Source of the DNA: JBHELB01 sp041859045
GTDB taxonomy: Bacteria; Hydrogenedentota; Hydrogenedentia; Hydrogenedentales; SLHB01
Direction: 5' to 3'
Assembly: GCA_041859045.1 (NCBI GenBank)
Contig: JBHELB010000054.1
Span: 1-41,700, forward strand
DNA: 41,700 bases
Shown here: piece by piece, positions 8,145 through 15,988 of the stretch
Numbering within the stretch: the stretch's first letter is position 1
How the letters are laid out: the number at the start of each line of letters is the position of its first letter
Notes under the pieces: generated by a model
What the model was told of the DNA's origin: nothing
The model's input: only the letters and a program-made list of their open reading frames with translations
Database searches by the model: none
Program-made: the position numbers and the translations under genes

Positions 8145-9535
8145 CATCGGCAGCCGTTGATAGGCTGCTTGAGCGGGTTCGTGACACGATCGCGCGCCAC
8201 GCGTTGCTTACGCCGGGTGAGCCGGTGGTGGCGGCGGTGTCGGGCGGCCGCGATTCAATGTGCCTGCTCGACATTCTCCATCGCCTCGGTTATCCGGTGG
8301 AGGTGGCGCACCTCGATCATCAGACCCGGGGGCGAGCCAGCGCCGAGGACGCCGCATTTGTCCGGGATGTTTGTGCGCGACGAGGTCTCCGGCTACACGA
8401 GACCTCAATGCCCGTCGAGGCGGACGCCGAGGGCTCCGGACTTGGCTTCGAAGCGTATGCTCGCGAACAGCGCTATGCGTTCCTGGCCGATGCTGCGCGC
8501 CATGCGGGGATCTCGGTCATCGCGACAGGCCATCACGCGGACGACCAAGCCGAGACCGTGCTATTGCGCATGTTGCGAGGCACGGCTCCGGCCGGCCTAG
8601 CCGGGATTCCCGCGACGCGTGAGCTTGCTTCGGGGCTTCGCGTCGTTCGTCCGATGCTAGACTGTTACCGCCACGACATCACGGCGTATGTCGAAGCGGC
8701 GGGTATTGCCTATCGCCATGATACCTCCAACGACGACACGAACCATGCCCGTAACCGGGTGCGGCACCGCGTGCTTCCTATGCTGGAATCCGAAGGAGGT
8801 CCATCCGTACGCAGCCATCTGGCGCATCTCGCCGAGATCGCCCGTGGGGAGAGCGATTTCCTCGACGCTGCCGCAGCGCAACTGCTCGAGCAATGTCTTG
8901 ACGACGAGGCGCGTCTGGTTCGGGACCGGCTGCTAGCCGCGCATCCGGCGTTGCAGCGCCGCGCCTTGGTGCAGTTCACGCGGATGCTCGGCACGCCCAG
9001 CGACTTCGAACATATCGAGGCGCTTCGCCGTTTCGTGGCCACGGCGTATACCGGACAGGGGATTGACCTGGGCGCGGGTGTCGTCCTGCGCGCGGGACGC
9101 GATACGCTCGAGCGCTCTTTGCCGGAACCATTCACTGAGGCTGTGCGCTTGGTTGTTCCCGGACAGACCGCCGCGCTGGGGCGTGTTTTTGATGTGGATT
9201 TCCCGGAGCGCTCGGCACTCGGCGAACTGCGGACCTACTGCACGCCAACCCGGCAAGTGTTCGACGCCGACGCCATCGGGGATTGCCTGGAGGTCCGTTT
9301 TCGTCGCCCCGGCGATCGGTTCGCGCCGTTCGGTCTTGGCGGCTCCAAGAAGTTGCAGGACTACTTCACCGATCTCAAGATCCCCTCGACTCGCCGCGCC
9401 CGGATCCCATTGTTGTTGTCAGGCGCGGAAATCGCTTGGGTGGTAGGGCATGCCATTGGACAGGCCTTCGCCGTTTCCTCAACAACGCAACGTGTCTTGG
9501 AAGTGCGCGTACAGGCCTTTTCTAGCCCCGCCTAG
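8141..9535 (+). CDS. tilS: tRNA(Ile)-lysidine synthase TilS
   Basis: TilS attaches lysine to C34 of the AUA-reading tRNA-Ile, using ATP. The product has 464 residues, full length with N-terminal PP-loop, central and C-terminal domains. The PP-loop SGGRDS is at 34-39, HLDH at 57-60, HHADDQAET at 131-139 and NHARNRVRH at 201-209. The C-terminal domain contains RFRRPGDRFAPFG and KKLQDYFTDLKIP, typical tRNA-acceptor-binding parts. The GTG start at 8141 overlaps the ubiE stop by four bases; the frame is open much further upstream but there it is a shadow of ubiE. The stop codon lies inside the left arm of the inverted repeat 9533-9594. Confidence 0.95.
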   Translation: MTSAAVDRLLERVRDTIARHALLTPGEPVVAAVSGGRDSMCLLDILHRLGYPVEVAHLDHQTRGRASAEDAAFVRDVCARRGLRLHETSMPVEADAEGSGLGFEAYAREQRYAFLADAARHAGISVIATGHHADDQAETVLLRMLRGTAPAGLAGIPATRELASGLRVVRPMLDCYRHDITAYVEAAGIAYRHDTSNDDTNHARNRVRHRVLPMLESEGGPSVRSHLAHLAEIARGESDFLDAAAAQLLEQCLDDEARLVRDRLLAAHPALQRRALVQFTRMLGTPSDFEHIEALRRFVATAYTGQGIDLGAGVVLRAGRDTLERSLPEPFTEAVRLVVPGQTAALGRVFDVDFPERSALGELRTYCTPTRQVFDADAIGDCLEVRFRRPGDRFAPFGLGGSKKLQDYFTDLKIPSTRRARIPLLLSGAEIAWVVGHAIGQAFAVSSTTQRVLEVRVQAFSSPA

Positions 9536-9594
9536 AGCATTTTCACCGAGAATGCCTACGACGGCCCGCCAAAGCTGCGTGTGAAAATGCTCTA
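9533..9594. repeat. Perfect 14-bp inverted repeat between convergent genes
   Basis: TAGAGCATTTTCAC (9533-9546) and GTGAAAATGCTCTA (9581-9594) are exact complements around a 34-base core. The left arm starts with the stop codon of tilS. It could be a bidirectional terminator for tilS and the importer operon, but long AT-rich arms with a larger core also fit a small MITE- or REP-type element. No target-site duplication was recognised. Confidence 0.7.
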
Positions 9595-9652
9595 ATGTCG
9601 GAGACCGTAGGTATAAAAACGTGAAACGCCCTAGGCTCCTGTCGTCCGTTCC

Positions 9653-10519
9653 TTACCCCTTCACGCCTGTCAGCGCAATCCCCTTGACGAAGTAGCGCTG
9701 CGCCGAGAAGAAGATAATCAGAACAGGCATCAACGCGACAAGGCTTGAGGCCATGATGAGCTGCGGATTCACCGACTGCGAACTCTTGAACATGTTGATG
9801 AACAACGAGATCGGGTACTTGTTATGGTCCGAAAGGTAAATCAACGGACCAAAGAAGTCGTTCCACCAGTGGATGAAGCCAAGGATCGAGATACTCACCA
9901 CCGCGGGTTTTACCAACGGCAACATGATCGTCGTGAGAATGCGCACATACGACGCGCCGTCCATACGGGCCGCTTCCTCCAACGAATACGGAATGCTCTT
10001 AAAAAACTGGCGCATCAGGAAGACATTGAAAACATTGATGCCAAACCACGCCGGGACAAAAATCGGCTTCCAGGTATTGACCCAGCCCAGTTCGTTGAAC
10101 AGCAGGAAAATCGGAATCGTGCGGACTTCGCCCGGCAGCATGAGCGTGCTGAGCAGGATAATGAAGCACGTCTCCCGGAATGGCCAGCGGAGCCGCGCGA
10201 AGCTGTAGCCCACAATACACGCACTTATTACTTGGCCGCTCAGCGCCAGCGCGGTGATGCAGATCGTATTGTAGATCGCTTTGAAGAAATTGAGCTGCGT
10301 GAAAATCGTGACGAAGTTGTCGAAGCGCGGGGGAGAGGGGAACCACACCCGCGGCACGGCGAAGCTCTCTTGGAAGCTCTTGAGGCTATCGCTCACGAGG
10401 ATCAGGAAGGGCAGCAGGAACATCCCACACAAAATAGCAAGAAGCACGTGCACCAGAACATCCACGGGGCCGCCCCCGCCTATGCTCTTGCTGCGCTCGG
10501 TGTCCATATCGGCGGCCAT
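9653..10519 (-). CDS. Carbohydrate ABC importer permease, MalG type
   Basis: This is a CUT1-family inner-membrane permease of 288 residues with about six transmembrane helices. The cytoplasmic coupling motif EEAARMDGASYVRILTTIML at about 181-200 is the EAA loop that docks the ATPase. The C-terminus ends FFSAQRYFVKGIALTGVKG, typical of MalG-like subunits. ATG 10519 overlaps the TGA of the upstream fusion gene by one base (TGATG), so the two subunits are translationally coupled. It partners the MalF-like half of the fusion gene. No ATP-binding subunit is nearby, so a shared MsmX/UgpC-type ATPase elsewhere is likely. The sugar is unknown. Confidence 0.92.
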   Translation of the reverse strand: MAADMDTERSKSIGGGGPVDVLVHVLLAILCGMFLLPFLILVSDSLKSFQESFAVPRVWFPSPPRFDNFVTIFTQLNFFKAIYNTICITALALSGQVISACIVGYSFARLRWPFRETCFIILLSTLMLPGEVRTIPIFLLFNELGWVNTWKPIFVPAWFGINVFNVFLMRQFFKSIPYSLEEAARMDGASYVRILTTIMLPLVKPAVVSISILGFIHWWNDFFGPLIYLSDHNKYPISLFINMFKSSQSVNPQLIMASSLVALMPVLIIFFSAQRYFVKGIALTGVKG

Positions 10520-12948
10520 CAGCGCTTTTCTCCCTCGTAGTACACCCACAGCGCGCTCGAACGAACGACGAACATCGTGAGGGTGAGGATGATGACAAAC
10601 AGAATCCAGGCCAACGCGGAAGCGTAGCCCATGCGATACTCGATGAAGGCTTGTTTGTACAGATACAACACGTAGAACAACAGCGAGTTGTCCACGCCGC
10701 CCTCCTTGCCCACCATCACGAACGCCTGCATGAAGATTTGCAGCGCACCAATCATGCCCATGATGAGGTTGAAGTACAGCATCGGTGTAATCATCGGCAG
10801 CGTCACGTTCCAGAACTTGCGCCAGCGGCCCGCCCCGTCGAGATCGGCGGCTTCGTAGAGCTGTTCCGGCACGCTTTGCAGCCCCGCCAGGAAGATCAAC
10901 ATGCTCGCGCCGCCCGACCCCCACAACATCATCAGGATCATTGCGGGCTTGGCCCAGTTCGGGTCGCTCAGCCAGTGAGGCTCGGGCAGATTGATCCAAG
11001 CCAGATACGGCGCCCAGTCGAGCGCCCAGTTCAAGAGCATATTGATCTTGTGAAGCGCCGTGTTGATGGGACCAAACACGGGGTTGAACAGATACATCCA
11101 CAGCACTGCTGTAGCCACGCCGCTGACGACCGTCGGCAGGTAGAAGATGGTGCGGACGATGCCAATGCCACGGATGGGGCGGTTGAGCAGCAGCGCCAAT
11201 CCCAATGAAATGGCCAGGCCTAACGGAACGGCCGTAATGGCGTAGACACCGGTGTTCCAAAGCGCCTTGTAGACCAGCGGATCATTGAAGGCTTCCACGA
11301 AGTTGGCGAATCCAACGAAACTGCGTTCGCCCACGGGATCGTAGGGGTCCCACTCGCTGAAGCTCAACACGATACTGAAGTAAATCGGGAACGCCAGGAA
11401 GAGCGACACGCCGATCATCCACGGCGAGGCGAACAGAATGCCGAACAAGGCCTCGATACGCCCCATCTTCGAGCGGAACATGTACTTGACGTTTTCCCAC
11501 TCGCTTTCCTGCGTGCTACTGGCCCGTCCGAAGAAGAAGACCACCGTGCCGAAGACAGACAGAAGCAGAATCGCAATGAGAGCGTTCAGATACCAGGGGG
11601 CCGGTGTCTTGACCTTCTCGCCAGACCATCGCGGCAGCTCCTTCGTGAGCACTGCGTCAAGGTCCTTTTCGATGGTGTTCAACGCGGTTTCGGGATCCAT
11701 GCGCCGACTGGCGTCTTCGAGTTCGAGTTTCTTCGAAGTTTTCTGAATCGCCTGCTTCATCTGCTCGTAATACGGCGTGACCGGCGTCAGCTTGCCGTAT
11801 TCGATGGCGCGCAATGCCAGCCCGCGGACCTCGGGGTCAACCGCAACGAAATGCTTTTCCGCATCGGCCCTGCGGACGGGAACAGAACGGCCCTCGCCGC
11901 CGACCAGCGCCTGGGTCTCTTCGCTCAGCAGGAACTTGATGAAGCGCCATGCCGCGTCTTTTTTCTCGGGGGACGACGCATTGTTGATGGAGATTCCATC
12001 CCACGACACGCGCGAGTAGCGATGCTTCCGGTCCGGGCCCCACGGCATGTCCGCCACGCCCCAGTGCATCCCGCCTTCAACTTTGCTGAGCGTCAACGCG
12101 AAATACCACCCCGACATCACCATGCCCAAACGGCCGGTCAGCAACTGAACCTGACGGTCCATGCCTTCTTGCTGCGCCTCCCAGGGGGTAACTCGGTCTT
12201 CGAACTTCATTGTTTGCAACAACTTGAACACATCGAGCCACGCGTTGCGGTTAATAATGCTCTTTGTGCGCTCCGCATTTATGATGTCCCCACCATAACT
12301 CCACACCAACGGCTCGAGATCCAGGAAGCTCGAACTTACGGCCGCGCCAAACTGGTCATTCACCCCGTCTTTGTTTGTGTCCTTGGTCAGGGCACGGGCG
12401 ACCGCGCGAAAATCGTCCCAAGTCCAGTCCGGAGAAGGGTAAGGGACGCCGGCGGCATCAAAGAGATCTTTATTGTAGAAAACCAGGACCGGGAACCCCC
12501 CCCAAGGCATACCCCCAAAGAAACCATCGTAAGTGAAGCTGTCCAACGATGTTGGCAAAAAATCATCGCCGCGCAACTCGGCCTTGTCCTGCTCGAAGCG
12601 CGGGCGAAGATCCTCAAGATAATTGCGCACGGCGTAACCGGGGTAATTTTCGTCGTCCATAAGGATGAGGTCGGCGGCCGTATTGCTGATGAGCTGAAGC
12701 TGGAGTTTCTGTGCATAATCGCCGGTGATGTATTCCTGGCGAATGCGAAGTCCGGGGTTCTTTTCCTCGAACCGAGCGCAGATCTTCTTCCACAGGTCCA
12801 AGTCGTTGAAATCGCCCCAGAAACTGAACCGAATCTCATTGACCGGCGCAGGTGCTTGCGCGCCCGCATTGCCCCGCGCGAGTAGAAGGGCCAAGCCCAG
12901 AACGATAGCTGCTAGGAGGACAGTCTTTTGGCGTTTGAATGTGGACAT
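10519..12948 (-). CDS. Fused sugar-binding protein and MalF-type permease of a CUT1 ABC importer
   Basis: One continuous frame of 809 residues joins two normally separate proteins. Residues 1-30 are a signal peptide (hydrophobic VLLAAIVLGLALLLA, then GNAGA-Q) with no lipobox cysteine. Residues about 35-430 are a family-1 extracellular sugar-binding protein (EIRFSFWGDFNDLDLWKKI at its start, GRLGMVMSGWYFA later). A lone helix at about 451-475 (NALIAILLLSVFGTVVFFF) crosses the membrane inward, followed by a short charged loop and six helices of a MalF-like permease (about 500-809) with the EAA loop EAADLDGAGRWRKF near 697. The topology is consistent: binding domain outside, permease in the membrane. 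ATG 12948 is chosen because the signal peptide starts there; the frame opens at TTG 12987. That TTGACA is also a possible -35 (with only a poor -10, TTTTCT). The shine-dalgarno is weak. Confidence 0.92.
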   Translation of the reverse strand: MSTFKRQKTVLLAAIVLGLALLLARGNAGAQAPAPVNEIRFSFWGDFNDLDLWKKICARFEEKNPGLRIRQEYITGDYAQKLQLQLISNTAADLILMDDENYPGYAVRNYLEDLRPRFEQDKAELRGDDFLPTSLDSFTYDGFFGGMPWGGFPVLVFYNKDLFDAAGVPYPSPDWTWDDFRAVARALTKDTNKDGVNDQFGAAVSSSFLDLEPLVWSYGGDIINAERTKSIINRNAWLDVFKLLQTMKFEDRVTPWEAQQEGMDRQVQLLTGRLGMVMSGWYFALTLSKVEGGMHWGVADMPWGPDRKHRYSRVSWDGISINNASSPEKKDAAWRFIKFLLSEETQALVGGEGRSVPVRRADAEKHFVAVDPEVRGLALRAIEYGKLTPVTPYYEQMKQAIQKTSKKLELEDASRRMDPETALNTIEKDLDAVLTKELPRWSGEKVKTPAPWYLNALIAILLLSVFGTVVFFFGRASSTQESEWENVKYMFRSKMGRIEALFGILFASPWMIGVSLFLAFPIYFSIVLSFSEWDPYDPVGERSFVGFANFVEAFNDPLVYKALWNTGVYAITAVPLGLAISLGLALLLNRPIRGIGIVRTIFYLPTVVSGVATAVLWMYLFNPVFGPINTALHKINMLLNWALDWAPYLAWINLPEPHWLSDPNWAKPAMILMMLWGSGGASMLIFLAGLQSVPEQLYEAADLDGAGRWRKFWNVTLPMITPMLYFNLIMGMIGALQIFMQAFVMVGKEGGVDNSLLFYVLYLYKQAFIEYRMGYASALAWILFVIILTLTMFVVRSSALWVYYEGEKR

Positions 12949-13269
12949 AGTGGCTAGAGAAAAGCATTTTTCCGGTGCGTATGTCAAGTTTTGCGCGCCT
13001 TTTGAGAAGTGCGAAAACCGTCAGGCGGTGCAACCAGCAAAGAGGACAGACCGACCGAAACGCCTTAATGACCCAGATATTGTGGCGAAATGTCGAATTT
13101 GAATCTGCAACGCCGAATCTGTAAGAATAACTTGTTTGTAACGCGCGCGCCTTTGGCCGGTATCATAGCCGAAGCCATAAGGGCCGAACTCGCGCAGGGG
13201 GCGACCGTCGGACGCCGTGCGGAGCAGGGTCAAGTGTCTGTTAAATCTCCGTGGAGAGGTCTACGCTAG
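12949..13269. other. Divergent intergenic region between importer and reductase genes
   Basis: These 321 bases hold the upstream regions of two divergent genes. No gene, RNA or strong repeat is evident. The middle part (about 13050-13140) is more AT-rich than its surroundings. A perfect TTGACA lies on the minus strand at 12987-12982, and a plus-strand promoter candidate is listed separately. Confidence 0.6.
13136..13166 (+). promoter_or_regulatory. Possible promoter for the SDR reductase gene
   Basis: TTGTAA (13136-13141), a 19-base spacer and TATCAT (13161-13166). The -10 matches five of six positions; the spacer is long. Transcription would start about 95 bases before ATG 13270. Confidence 0.3.
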
Positions 13270-14436
13270 ATGAACAAAGGTTCGGTTTTAATCACGGGCG
13301 CTACCGGTATCATGGGCAGTTGGGTTGTGGGCGAAGCCCTCACCCGCGGCTATCAGCCCGTTGTGCTCATGCGCGATTCGTCGGAAGAGCACGCCCGCGA
13401 GCGCCTGAGCGCCGTCCTCGGCCTGGTGGGGCATTCCGCCCGCCTGAGCGATATTCGCATTCTTCTCGGCGACACGCGCCACCCACAAATGGGCCTCGAT
13501 GACTCAGTCGTCGAAGAACTGCGCCAGTCCCTGGACAGCATGATCCACTGCGCCGCGTGCACGAGTTTTAGCACAAGTTTTGACGAAGAACTCTGGCAGA
13601 CCAATGTTGGCGGCGTCGAAAACGTACTCAATTTCCTGTCGGGCAGCGGCGTTTCGCTGTATTACGTGAGCACCGCCTACGTGGCCGGCAAGCGCCGCGG
13701 GAAGGTGCTCGAGACCGACCTCAATTTTGGACAAGAGTTCAACAACACCTACGAGCGCAGCAAGTGCCACGCGGAAGGTATGGTGCGCGAAGCGGTTGGG
13801 CATGGCCGCGTGCGTGCGTCAATTTTCCGGCCGGGGATCATCGTAGGCGCGAGCAGCCAAGGCGGAATTAGCCAGTTTCTGAATTTCTACAGCTTTCTCC
13901 GTTTCGTGGATATGATGGGCGCGCGTTCCCGGAATGCCTTTGAGAGCATTCGCATGCCGGCCGATCCGGTGGCGACCAAGAATTTGGTCCCGGTGGATTG
14001 GACGGCCCGAGCGCTGTGGCAGATTATCGAGACGGACGGTCCGGCGGGGCATACCTACCATCTCACCAACCCGAAACCGGTGACTCACCAGAGTCTGCTG
14101 GAGTGGGCGAACAAACACCTGAGCCCGGCGATGACCCGCATTCAGGCCGTGGACAAGCTGAACGGCAACGCGACCGGCATTGAAGAAGTCTGCCGCGCGG
14201 CGTTTGCCCACTACTTCCCGTACATGCACGGCGAACCGCAGTTCGACCGCACCAACACCGACCGCGCCTTGGCGGGGCATGTGCCGTTCCCCGAAGTCGG
14301 GCCCGAGCTATACACCAAGTTGCTCGAGTTTGCGCGTGCGAATCGGTGGCGCGGCATCTTCGGGTGCAAGACACGCGTGAAGCCGAGCGTGCAGGACAAC
14401 GGGAAAGCCGCTCTCAAACACGCGATGGTGTCGTAG
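13270..14436 (+). CDS. NAD(P)-dependent SDR, thioester/fatty-acyl reductase type
   Basis: The product is 388 residues, an extended short-chain dehydrogenase. The Rossmann motif GATGIMG is at 10-16, the serine region VSTAYVAGKRRG at 133-144 and the catalytic YERSK at 161-165. HCAACTSF and the spacing after the Rossmann fold resemble the NAD-binding-4 (male-sterility) group, which includes fatty acyl-CoA reductases and the reductase domains of carboxylic acid reductases and peptide synthetases. Here it is a stand-alone domain, so the acyl donor is unknown. An epimerase-type role cannot be excluded. ATG 13270 follows GGAGAGG at a slightly long distance. It sits divergent to the importer and ahead of the GH4 gene. 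Confidence 0.8.
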   Translation: MNKGSVLITGATGIMGSWVVGEALTRGYQPVVLMRDSSEEHARERLSAVLGLVGHSARLSDIRILLGDTRHPQMGLDDSVVEELRQSLDSMIHCAACTSFSTSFDEELWQTNVGGVENVLNFLSGSGVSLYYVSTAYVAGKRRGKVLETDLNFGQEFNNTYERSKCHAEGMVREAVGHGRVRASIFRPGIIVGASSQGGISQFLNFYSFLRFVDMMGARSRNAFESIRMPADPVATKNLVPVDWTARALWQIIETDGPAGHTYHLTNPKPVTHQSLLEWANKHLSPAMTRIQAVDKLNGNATGIEEVCRAAFAHYFPYMHGEPQFDRTNTDRALAGHVPFPEVGPELYTKLLEFARANRWRGIFGCKTRVKPSVQDNGKAALKHAMVS

Positions 14437-14594
14437 CGAAGTTCGCGCTCACGCCTTTCGCGATGCCTCGTGCGCACTCTTTTCCTGCGCGAACACGTCG
14501 GCAGAGAAATGCGCGGACGCGCAGCGTCGCCGTTTCCCGCGCGATTCCCGCGTCCTAGTGCGCACGGCCTGTCGACATTCGCCAGACACGCCGC

Positions 14595-14624
14595 TTGACA
14601 TGACGATCGACGGAACGCTAGCCT
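14595..14624 (+). promoter_or_regulatory. Candidate promoter for the GH4 gene
   Basis: A perfect -35 TTGACA (14595-14600), an 18-base spacer and TAGCCT (14619-14624), which keeps the key T1, A2 and T6 of a -10. Transcription would begin near 14632, about 80 bases before the chosen GTG. Confidence 0.5.
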
Positions 14625-14710
14625 CGTGGATACGGGGACGAGGCCGGACGTGAAGCCGGCGCTGGGAAGCGAAGAGGAGTGGATTGCGTCAGGTCAGGGA
14701 GGCGGCACGC

Positions 14711-15958
14711 GTGATTGATCGGATAACCATCCTTGGCGGCAGTAGTGTCTACGTGCCTGAGTTTGTCCTGTCGCTGATTTCTCAGAATCTGAACGTCAAA
14801 GAGTTGGTGCTGCACGGACGCACTCCGCGCAAGCTCGAGATAGTGGCCCAGTTCTGTCAGCGCGTCGTCAATCGCAGCGGATTTCCGGCTCGGGTGTTGC
14901 ACACCACTGACGTGGCCGAGGCCGTTCGCGACGCCAAATACATCATCAACCAAGTGCGCGTGGGCGGTATGTTGGCGCGCGTGCGCGACGAGAAATCACC
15001 GCCTCGGTTGGGAATGCTCGGCGATGAGAGCTTGGGCCCCGGCGGTTTCGCCAATGCGTTGCGCACCTTACCCGTGGTGTTCCGGTTCGCGGAAGTGATC
15101 GAAGCGGTTAATCCCGGCGCGGTGTTCATCAACCTCACCAATCCCCTCGGCATCGTCGTCGATGCCCTGACCAAGCACTCGAAGCTGAATGTGCTGGGCG
15201 TGTGCGATCTCCCGGGGCTGTTGCTCAAGCGAATTGCGGGGTTGATTGGCCACGAGCCGGGGGAACTGACCTTCGACTACTTGGGGCTGAATCACATGGG
15301 CTGGGTGCAAGACGTCAAGCACGAAGGGCGTAGCCTCATGCAGCGCGTGCTTGAGCGTCTCGACGGCGAGACGGACGATGAAATGGACGTTCCGCTGATT
15401 CAGCTTTTCCGCATGATTCCGACGCGCACGGTCAGTCTGTTCTATCACCAGGACCAGATTCTGAAAAAACAACAGGCGTGCGGTCGTTTCCGCGCCGAAG
15501 TGTTGCACGAAGCCGAGCAGCAGATCCTTAAACTGTACGAAGATCCGCACCTGGCCGAACTGCCCGATCTCACGCGCGCGCGCAACGCGATCTGGTATGA
15601 AGAGACGATTACGCCGCTGATCAAAGCCTGCGAGACCAAGAAATCGCAGGAGTTCGTGTTGTGCGTGCGCAACGACGGCGCCATTCGCGACCTGCCCGAT
15701 AACGGCAGCGTCGAGATTCCCGTGCGCGTCGGCAAGGATGGAATTGTTCCCCGAAAAGTGGGGAGTTGTCCAAGATTGCTGAAGGGATTGTTCACCGAGG
15801 TCAAAGAAAGCGATCGCCTCACCGTCGAAGCGGTTCGCCACGGTTCCTACGATTTGGCGTTACAGGCGTTGACGATTCATCCGTTGGTTCCGTCGCTGGA
15901 TGCGGCCCGGAAATATCTCGACCGCGTCATCAAGGACGAACATATAGAGTTGCACTGA
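14711..15958 (+). CDS. Glycoside hydrolase family 4 enzyme (NAD- and metal-dependent)
   Basis: GH4 enzymes cleave glycosides by an oxidation-elimination mechanism needing NAD+ and Mn2+. The product is 415 residues. The Rossmann start VIDRITILGGSSVYVPE is immediately N-terminal. NLTNPLG is at 141-147, the metal ligand Cys165 is in CDLP, and N194-H195 are in GLNHMGW. GDESLGPGGFANALR (104-118) matches the GxETxGxGG region of 6-phospho-beta-glucosidases. GTG 14711 is preferred because AGGGAGG lies eight bases upstream and the product then starts like the family; TTG 14684, behind GAGGAG, is an alternative adding nine residues. No phosphotransferase genes are near, so the phosphorylation state of the substrate is unclear. 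The next gene follows after 30 bases. Confidence 0.92.
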   Translation: MIDRITILGGSSVYVPEFVLSLISQNLNVKELVLHGRTPRKLEIVAQFCQRVVNRSGFPARVLHTTDVAEAVRDAKYIINQVRVGGMLARVRDEKSPPRLGMLGDESLGPGGFANALRTLPVVFRFAEVIEAVNPGAVFINLTNPLGIVVDALTKHSKLNVLGVCDLPGLLLKRIAGLIGHEPGELTFDYLGLNHMGWVQDVKHEGRSLMQRVLERLDGETDDEMDVPLIQLFRMIPTRTVSLFYHQDQILKKQQACGRFRAEVLHEAEQQILKLYEDPHLAELPDLTRARNAIWYEETITPLIKACETKKSQEFVLCVRNDGAIRDLPDNGSVEIPVRVGKDGIVPRKVGSCPRLLKGLFTEVKESDRLTVEAVRHGSYDLALQALTIHPLVPSLDAARKYLDRVIKDEHIELH

Positions 15959-15988
15959 GCTGGGTGAGTGCCAGAGGAGAGTAAAGAC

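Noticed and set aside
10520..11260. N-terminal extension of the MalG-type permease
   Set aside because: It overlaps the fusion gene in another frame and lacks permease features; ATG 10519 matches family length.
14510..14523. TGCGC-N4-GCGCA hairpin as a terminator of the SDR gene
   Set aside because: Only five base pairs with no T-run; such words are frequent in this GC-rich DNA.
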